In this document: positions 58,951 to 64,000 of the stretch, piece by piece
Position numbering within the stretch: position 1 is the stretch's first letter
How the letters are laid out: every line of letters starts with the position of its first letter
Assembly: GCF_004341385.1 (NCBI RefSeq)
Contig: NZ_SLXE01000007.1
Span: forward strand, 32,080 to 96,079
Reading direction: 5' to 3'
Length of the DNA: 64,000 bases
Source: Uruburuella suis
GTDB taxonomy: Bacteria > Pseudomonadota > Gammaproteobacteria > Burkholderiales > Neisseriaceae
Translations under genes and position numbers: made by a program
Notes under the pieces: model-generated
What the model was told of the DNA's origin: nothing
What the model saw: only the letters and a program-made list of their open reading frames with translations
Database searches by the model: none

Positions 58951-59964
58951 ATGCAAGTTTTTTACGATAAAGACGCCGACCTCTCCCTGATCAAAGGCAA
59001 AACCGTGGCCATCATCGGCTACGGCTCGCAAGGCCACGCCCACGCCGCCAACCTGAAAGATTCAGGTGTAAACGTGGTGATCGGCTTGCGCCAAGGCGGC
59101 TCATGGAAAAAAGCCGAAGCCGCCGGCCACAAAGTGCTCAGCGTGGCCGAAGCCACCAAAGCGGCCGATGTGGTGATGATTTTGCTGCCCGATGAAAACC
59201 AGCCGCAAGTGTATAAAAACGAAATCGAAGCCAACCTTAAAGAAGGCGCCGTGCTGGCTTTTGCCCACGGTTTCAACGTGCACTACAACCAAATCGTGCC
59301 CCGCGCCGACCTCGATGTGATTATGGTTGCCCCCAAAGGCCCCGGCCACACCGTGCGCAGCGAATACAAAAAAGGCGGCGGCGTGCCCACCCTGATTGCG
59401 GTTTACCAAGATAAATCCGGCAAAGCTCGCGACATCGCCCTCTCTTATGCCGCGGCCAACGGCGGCACCAAAGGCGGCGTGATTGAAACCAACTTCCGCG
59501 AAGAAACCGAAACCGACCTTTTCGGCGAGCAAGCCGTGTTGTGCGGCGGCGCGGTGGAATTGGTGAAATGCGGCTTTGAAACCTTGGTAGAAGCCGGCTA
59601 CGCCCCCGAAATGGCTTATTTCGAGTGCCTGCACGAATTGAAACTGATTGTGGATTTGATGTATGAAGGCGGCATTGCCAACATGAATTACTCCATTTCC
59701 AACAATGCCGAATACGGCGAATACGTGACCGGCCCCGAAGTGGTAACCGCCGCCACCAAAGACGCCATGCGCAATGCCTTGAAACGCATCCAAACCGGCG
59801 AATACGCCAAAATGTTCATTCTTGAAGGCGCCACCAACTACCCGGCCATGACCGCGCGCCGCCGCATCAACGCCGAGCACCCGATTGAAGTAGTGGGCAA
59901 CCAATTGCGCGGCATGATGCCGTGGATTGCGCAAAACAAATTGGTGGATTTGGATAAAAACTAA
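58951..59964 (+). CDS. ilvC: Ketol-acid reductoisomerase
   Basis: IlvC isomerises and reduces acetolactate or acetohydroxybutyrate with NADPH and Mg2+. It is a class I enzyme of 337 residues: the Rossmann loop is IGYGSQGHAHA (~22-32), the middle APKGPGHTVRSEYKKGGGVP is typical, and the knotted C-terminal domain has ETDLFGEQAVLCGG and YSISNNAEYGEYV with the metal-binding acids. It completes the ilvB-ilvH-ilvC set and follows AAGGAATCTGAACC. Confidence 0.97.
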   Translation: MQVFYDKDADLSLIKGKTVAIIGYGSQGHAHAANLKDSGVNVVIGLRQGGSWKKAEAAGHKVLSVAEATKAADVVMILLPDENQPQVYKNEIEANLKEGAVLAFAHGFNVHYNQIVPRADLDVIMVAPKGPGHTVRSEYKKGGGVPTLIAVYQDKSGKARDIALSYAAANGGTKGGVIETNFREETETDLFGEQAVLCGGAVELVKCGFETLVEAGYAPEMAYFECLHELKLIVDLMYEGGIANMNYSISNNAEYGEYVTGPEVVTAATKDAMRNALKRIQTGEYAKMFILEGATNYPAMTARRRINAEHPIEVVGNQLRGMMPWIAQNKLVDLDKN

Positions 59965-59980
59965 TCATCACCGATCTTTG

Positions 59981-60015
59981 CAAAAGGCCGTCTGAAAGCT
60001 TTCAGACGGCCTTTT
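59981..60015 (+). terminator. Inverted DUS pair, terminator of ilvC
   Basis: Opposed DUS meeting over AAAGCTTT with AAAA/TTTT flanks. Confidence 0.85.
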
Positions 60016-60257
60016 ATTATTGCGTTAATGAAAGTAAAAGTCGTATCCGAAATTTGTAAATATTTGTTTTGCAACAATGCTTTATTGTTTCAAAAGACTG
60101 ATGCGGCCATGTAATAAAATATCATTCGGTTTCATCTTGAAATCCCCCGCGTTTGCGGCTAAGCTGAATCGGTCTCGATAGCAATGAGAACGAGCGCAAA
60201 ATCATACCGATAGCATGTCACACCAACATACAGTCAGTTATCTCAGGAGAACCCATC

Positions 60258-61742
60258 ATGGCAAAAGATTTAAACGTATTCGATAAAGCATATGGTTTGC
60301 TGATCAACGGCGAATGGACCAACGGCAGCAAGGGCGAAACCCTCACCTCATATAATCCTTCCAACAATCAGCCGCTGGCCACTTTTATTGATGCGAGCAA
60401 CGAAGATGTGGATGCTGCCGTGGCCGCCGCGCAAGAAGCCTTGAAAACCTGGCGCCACACCACCGTGTATGAGCGCAGCGCCATTTTGAACAAAATCGCC
60501 GATGCGATTGAAGCGCACGCCGAAGAGCTGGCCTTGCAGGAAACCCTCGACAACGGCAAGCCCATCCGCGAAACCCGCGCCGCCGATATTCCGCTGGGCG
60601 CCGAGCATTTCCGCTACTTTGCCGGCGTGATTCTGGCCGAAGAGGGCAGCGTGAACGAAATTTATAATGAAGACATTTCCATTGTGCTGCGCGAGCCCAT
60701 CGGCGTGGTCGGCCAAATCATTCCGTGGAACTTCCCCTTCCTGATGGCCGCTTGGAAAATCGCTCCCGCGCTGGCCGCCGGCTGCACCGTGGTGATTCAC
60801 CCCTCATCCAGCACCTCGCTGAGCCTGCTTTCATTCGCCCAAAAAATCAACCATTTGCTGCCAAAAGGCGTGCTCAATGTGATTACCGGCCGCGGCTCCA
60901 AATCCGGCGAATACATGCTGCACCACAAAGGCTTCAATAAGCTGGCCTTCACCGGCTCCACCGAAATCGGCCGCCATGTGGGCATTGCCGCCGCCGAAAT
61001 GCTGATTCCCGCCACGCTCGAATTGGGCGGCAAATCTGCCAATATTTTCTTCGACGATATGCCGTTCGACAAAGCGCTCGAGGGCGCGCAAAAAGGCATT
61101 TTGTTCAACCAAGGCCAAGTGTGCTGCGCCGGCTCGCGCATTTTCGTGCAAGAGGGCATTTACGATAAATTCGTGGCCGCGCTGGCAGAAGAATTCAAAA
61201 AAGTGAAAGTCGGCCTGCCGTGGGAAGACGACACCCAAATGGGCGCGCAAGTGAACGCCGGCCAAATGGACACCATCACCAAATATGTGAAAATCGGCGA
61301 GCAGGAAGGCGCGCAAATCATCACCGGCGGCAAGCGTGCCGAGAGCGGTGATTTGAGCAAAGGCGAATTTTTCGAGCCCACCCTGATTGCCGCGCAGAGT
61401 AACGATGACCGCATCGCCCAAGAAGAAATCTTCGGCCCCGTGGCCACCGTGATTAAATTCAAAACCGAAGAAGAAGTGATCGCCATGGCCAACGACAGCG
61501 AATACGGCCTCGGCGGCGCGGTGTGGACACTCAACATCAACCGCGCCCTGCGCGTGGCCAAAGCCGTGGAAACCGGCCGCATGTGGGTAAACTGCTATAA
61601 CCGCCTGCCCGCCGGCGCCCCGTTTGGCGGCTACAAAACCTCAGGCATCGGCCGCGAAAACCACAAAATGATGCTCGCCGCCTACACGCAAGTGAAAAAC
61701 ATCTACATCAGCACCCGCGAAGAGCGCGAAGGCATGTATTGA
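60258..61742 (+). CDS. NAD(P)+-dependent aldehyde dehydrogenase
   Basis: A 494-residue class-3-fold aldehyde dehydrogenase, closest in character to AldB/acetaldehyde-type enzymes. Visible catalytic elements are IIPWNFP (154-160), FTGSTEIGRHVG (231-242), the general base Glu255 in TLELGGKS and the nucleophile Cys289 in GQVCCAGSR. At the position of the usual cofactor lysine (xxKPxxxTP) this protein has VVIHPSSSTS, His181. The physiological aldehyde is not known. CAGGAGA lies before the start. The 240-bp upstream region has a 6-bp inverted repeat AACAAT/ATTGTT at 60073-60089. Confidence 0.94.
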   Translation: MAKDLNVFDKAYGLLINGEWTNGSKGETLTSYNPSNNQPLATFIDASNEDVDAAVAAAQEALKTWRHTTVYERSAILNKIADAIEAHAEELALQETLDNGKPIRETRAADIPLGAEHFRYFAGVILAEEGSVNEIYNEDISIVLREPIGVVGQIIPWNFPFLMAAWKIAPALAAGCTVVIHPSSSTSLSLLSFAQKINHLLPKGVLNVITGRGSKSGEYMLHHKGFNKLAFTGSTEIGRHVGIAAAEMLIPATLELGGKSANIFFDDMPFDKALEGAQKGILFNQGQVCCAGSRIFVQEGIYDKFVAALAEEFKKVKVGLPWEDDTQMGAQVNAGQMDTITKYVKIGEQEGAQIITGGKRAESGDLSKGEFFEPTLIAAQSNDDRIAQEEIFGPVATVIKFKTEEEVIAMANDSEYGLGGAVWTLNINRALRVAKAVETGRMWVNCYNRLPAGAPFGGYKTSGIGRENHKMMLAAYTQVKNIYISTREEREGMY

Positions 61743-62127
61743 TTTGCGGCTTTATCATCAAGCAGGCCTTCACCGGCCTGCTTTTTTCATGCATAGGCCG
61801 TCTGAAACCTTGGGTTTGACGATCACCGCGCGTAGGTACGGTTAACCGCCCTCAGCGGCGTAACCGTACGCATGTAAACTTGCGACCCAATATGCGTGTA
61901 TCCGCCGAATATAAGCTCATGCCTGCCTGCGCACCACAAACATTCAGACGGCCTACGGCATGCAGATGGGTTTTGGTAAACAGCCATCAATCCGGCAATC
62001 ATGCAAGAAAAAGTTAATTTATGTTTGATGTTTTATGTATACAGGTTATAATTCGTCAAGATATTGAACTAAAATAAAGTTCATTTTTTATTGCTCACAT
62101 TATTTCCAAACAAAACGGGGTTTTATC
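61743..62127. repeat. Intergenic region with a REP palindrome and two DUS
   Basis: No gene. A short hairpin AGCAGGCCTTCACCGGCCTGCTTTTTT (61761-61787, in parts) terminates the dehydrogenase. A REP unit lies at 61832-61874 with arms TACGGTTA/TAACCGTA, a compensated variant of the usual TACGATTA. DUS occur at 61796 and 61944. AT-rich sequence from about 61995 probably holds the lipoprotein promoter. Confidence 0.65.
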
Positions 62128-63819
62128 ATGGCTAAAGCCAAAAATATCCAACAAATTACGTTAACCGCTGTGTGCGTGGCCGTGTTGGCCGCTTGTGGTG
62201 GTGGCGGCGGCAGCAGCGGCTCGCCCAACACATCTTCTACCGATACCAATGCCTATGCAGAAGAGGCGGAAGCGGCCAATAAGGTAAGGTTGCAGATTGA
62301 AGCCATCGGCGCGGCAGACACGCTGGAAGTGGGCGATGTTGCCGCTGTTCAGAGGGCGGTAGATGCTTTTAATAATCTGAACGATCTGGAAAAAAATTTG
62401 GTTCCGCTTGCCTCGCGCAATGCTCTGAAGGCTATGGTTACGACCATTAACACCAATGCGCAAACCGCTGAAAATATTGCCGAACAGTTCTCGAAGCTGC
62501 CGGCTACAGCCGATACTGAGGCAGAGAAAGCGCAGGCGGCCGGCGTTGCCGCCGCTTATAATGCCTTGAGCGATGCGCAAAAAACCTGGTTCAGCGCAAC
62601 ATTGAAAGCCCGACTGGATGCGCTCTCCCAAAATACCGCTCCCGACTCCGGCAACGGCGGCACCTCCGGCAACGGTAGCACCTCCGGCAGCAACGACAGC
62701 CTGCCGCCGCTCAACCTGCCCACGCCGTTGCACACCTCATTTATTTCTTCCAACACCGCCCAGCAGCATAATCCGCATATGCAGCTGCGCTTGGTGGACG
62801 GCCAACCCGCGCTGCTCGACACGCAAATCGGCCTGATCCGCAGCTTGGTGATCAGCCCGAATGCCCCGGTAGTTGTGGATGGTGCAGTGCTGAGCAGCAA
62901 TAATCCTGTGGGCTATCTCACGCCTTATTCAGCTACTACCAAAGCCAGCTCGGCGGGCACCACCCAAGAGAATATCCAAGGCTTAACCGGTGCGCCCCGC
63001 GGCGTGTATTCCAACGTGAAAACTTCGCTGGATAAGGAAATCAAAGAAAATTTCGATGCATTGGAAGCGGCGAAAAAAGTGTTGAAAGATCCTGAGGCCG
63101 ACCTTAAAGCCCGCCTTGCCGCTCTGGAGCAAGTGGATAAATTGCAGCCGATTTATGACCAAGATATGGGGCGCCGCGAAGTAATGGAATCTAAGGTCAA
63201 CACCGTTTTGAAAGACCTGGCCTACATCAAAAAAGACAAAAACGGCTTGGTGTTTGATAAAGCCTTTGACGGCGTGTATGTGATTCAGTTTGAAAACGGC
63301 ACCGAAGTGGTGATACACGATTCTGCCGCCGCCGGCTGGACCTATCAAACCTTTGCCCATTATATCGACCCGAACAACGGTGTGTTGCGCGGCTATCAAA
63401 GCTTGGGCGACGAAACCACCGTGGCGCAAATGCCGGTTTCCGGCACTGCCACTTATACAGGCATCACCACGGCCTATCTGGATAAGCAGCAAGTTACCGC
63501 CAAGGTGAATGCCGTGGCCGATTTTGCCAAAAAAGGCGTGCGCTTTACCACCAGCGATTCGCAAATCCACACGCTTAACGGCAATGTGCGCACGTCCACC
63601 GCTGCGGATAGGCTCAATATGAGCGGCACGGCTTCGTGGGCGGCGGGTGAAAATGCCTTTAAAGGCAATGTTGCCACCGCTGATAAAGCTTTGAGCGGCA
63701 CCTTTAACGGCAAATTTTACGGCGGCGCATCCGTGGCCGAAATCGGCGGCACCTACGGCCTGAAAAATGCCGACAACAGCGAGCAGCTGATTGGCGGCTA
63801 CGGCGCCAAACGCCAATAA
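62128..63819 (+). CDS. Predicted surface lipoprotein with TbpB-like C-terminal barrel
   Basis: A 563-residue lipoprotein: signal peptide with lipobox LAAC (Cys23) followed by GGGGG, as in many neisserial surface lipoproteins. Two helical modules follow (~44-105 and ~108-162) sharing the pattern A-x-x-A-[FY]-N-x-L-[NS]-D-x-[EQ]-K, then a Gly/Ser/Thr linker (~165-185), a unique region (~190-400) and a C-terminal domain (~405-563). The last 100 residues are Gly-rich beta strands ending GGTYGLKNADNSEQLIGGYG, like the barrel of TbpB, fHbp and other Slam-exported lipoproteins. Ligand unknown; export by a Slam protein is inferred. No slam gene is in the window. Confidence 0.8.
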   Translation: MAKAKNIQQITLTAVCVAVLAACGGGGGSSGSPNTSSTDTNAYAEEAEAANKVRLQIEAIGAADTLEVGDVAAVQRAVDAFNNLNDLEKNLVPLASRNALKAMVTTINTNAQTAENIAEQFSKLPATADTEAEKAQAAGVAAAYNALSDAQKTWFSATLKARLDALSQNTAPDSGNGGTSGNGSTSGSNDSLPPLNLPTPLHTSFISSNTAQQHNPHMQLRLVDGQPALLDTQIGLIRSLVISPNAPVVVDGAVLSSNNPVGYLTPYSATTKASSAGTTQENIQGLTGAPRGVYSNVKTSLDKEIKENFDALEAAKKVLKDPEADLKARLAALEQVDKLQPIYDQDMGRREVMESKVNTVLKDLAYIKKDKNGLVFDKAFDGVYVIQFENGTEVVIHDSAAAGWTYQTFAHYIDPNNGVLRGYQSLGDETTVAQMPVSGTATYTGITTAYLDKQQVTAKVNAVADFAKKGVRFTTSDSQIHTLNGNVRTSTAADRLNMSGTASWAAGENAFKGNVATADKALSGTFNGKFYGGASVAEIGGTYGLKNADNSEQLIGGYGAKRQ

Positions 63820-63831
63820 ACCGTGCAGAAC

Positions 63832-63863
63832 AGCCGGCCGCCTGAGCAATCAGGCGGTTTTTA
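63832..63863 (+). terminator. Rho-independent terminator of the lipoprotein gene
   Basis: The stem CCGCCTGA/TCAGGCGG with loop GCAA is followed by TTTTTATT. Confidence 0.9.
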
Positions 63864-63894
63864 TTGGTGCAGGCAGGGCGCTTGTGCCAAGCTT

Positions 63895-64000
63895 TCATAC
63901 CATTCAAAATAAATAATCTATAATAAAGCCCATTCACAAGCCACCAGCGAACAGAGTTTGTCTTTTTCTGCAACCAACGCATTCCACGCAATGCAGCCAG
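63895..64000. repeat. Possible left end of another A/C-type element at the window edge
   Basis: TACCATTCAAAATAAATAAT at 63898 resembles the A/C left ends and is preceded by TCA, a TNA target. The right end would lie beyond the window, so it cannot be confirmed. The remaining bases show no gene. Confidence 0.35.

Overview
The window is a chromosomal segment of a Neisseria-like bacterium (Neisseriaceae, Betaproteobacteria). The 10-mer GCCGTCTGAA and its complement recur dozens of times, mostly as the 12-mer AGGCCGTCTGAA. This is the AG-type dialect of the neisserial DNA uptake sequence (DUS), so a commensal or animal Neisseria is more likely than N. meningitidis or N. gonorrhoeae, which use ATGCCGTCTGAA. 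Gene content fits: a zipA-ligA pair with a long ligase, an Entner-Doudoroff/glucose cluster with HexR, an NsrR regulon, a neisserial porin and a TbpB-like surface lipoprotein. Species cannot be fixed from the sequence alone.

Layout. 1-5.5 kb (minus strand): argC, kup, nnrS and a small hemerythrin. nsrR is divergent from the hemerythrin gene across a 25-bp palindrome. 6.3-11 kb: hemC, then hemD-hemX-hemY. 11-19.7 kb: dsbC, a PolB-type exonuclease, tyrA, a DUF442 phosphatase-like protein, recC, msrB, ampD. 19.8-25.2 kb: zipA, ligA, galU. 25.2-26 kb is a nest of small mobile elements. 26-31 kb: a pabB-pabC fusion, ppk2 and a major porin. 31-33.4 kb: a REP-associated tyrosine transposase (RAYT) between arrays of REP palindromes, and a methyltransferase. 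33.6-35.4 kb: leuA with an in-frame N-terminal HTH-like extension. 35.8-46.3 kb: eda-edd, divergent from zwf-pgl-glk-hexR-pgi, then a GluP-type sugar transporter. This is a complete glucose uptake, phosphorylation and Entner-Doudoroff module with a HexR operator between edd and zwf. 46.5-55.3 kb: nhaC, an aldo/keto reductase, hemH, ftsK, anmK and a diheme cytochrome c5. 55.6 kb: tRNA-Arg(CCG). 56-60 kb: ilvB-ilvH, a small ABM monooxygenase and ilvC. 60.2-63.8 kb: an aldehyde dehydrogenase and a surface lipoprotein.

The genes are mostly ordinary core metabolism; the unusual material is between them. Nearly every transcription unit ends in an inverted pair of DUS that doubles as a terminator. 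At least five families of small non-coding elements can be recognised: A, about 102 bp, with a Correia-like core and ends TACCAATTC; B, about 146 bp, with Correia-like ends TATAGTGG and a different core carrying a DUS; C, about 190 bp, sharing family A ends; REP palindromes next to a RAYT gene; and two single-copy MITE-like elements. All six A copies and the solitary intact C copy have a perfect 3-bp target duplication of the form TNA, and the elements are nested in each other in two places.

I found no CRISPR array, prophage, restriction system or recognisable defence island. The best leads are the exchange of ends and cores among the MITE families, the RAYT/REPIN locus with embedded DUS hairpins, the HTH-LeuA reading frame, and the modular lipoprotein at the right end.
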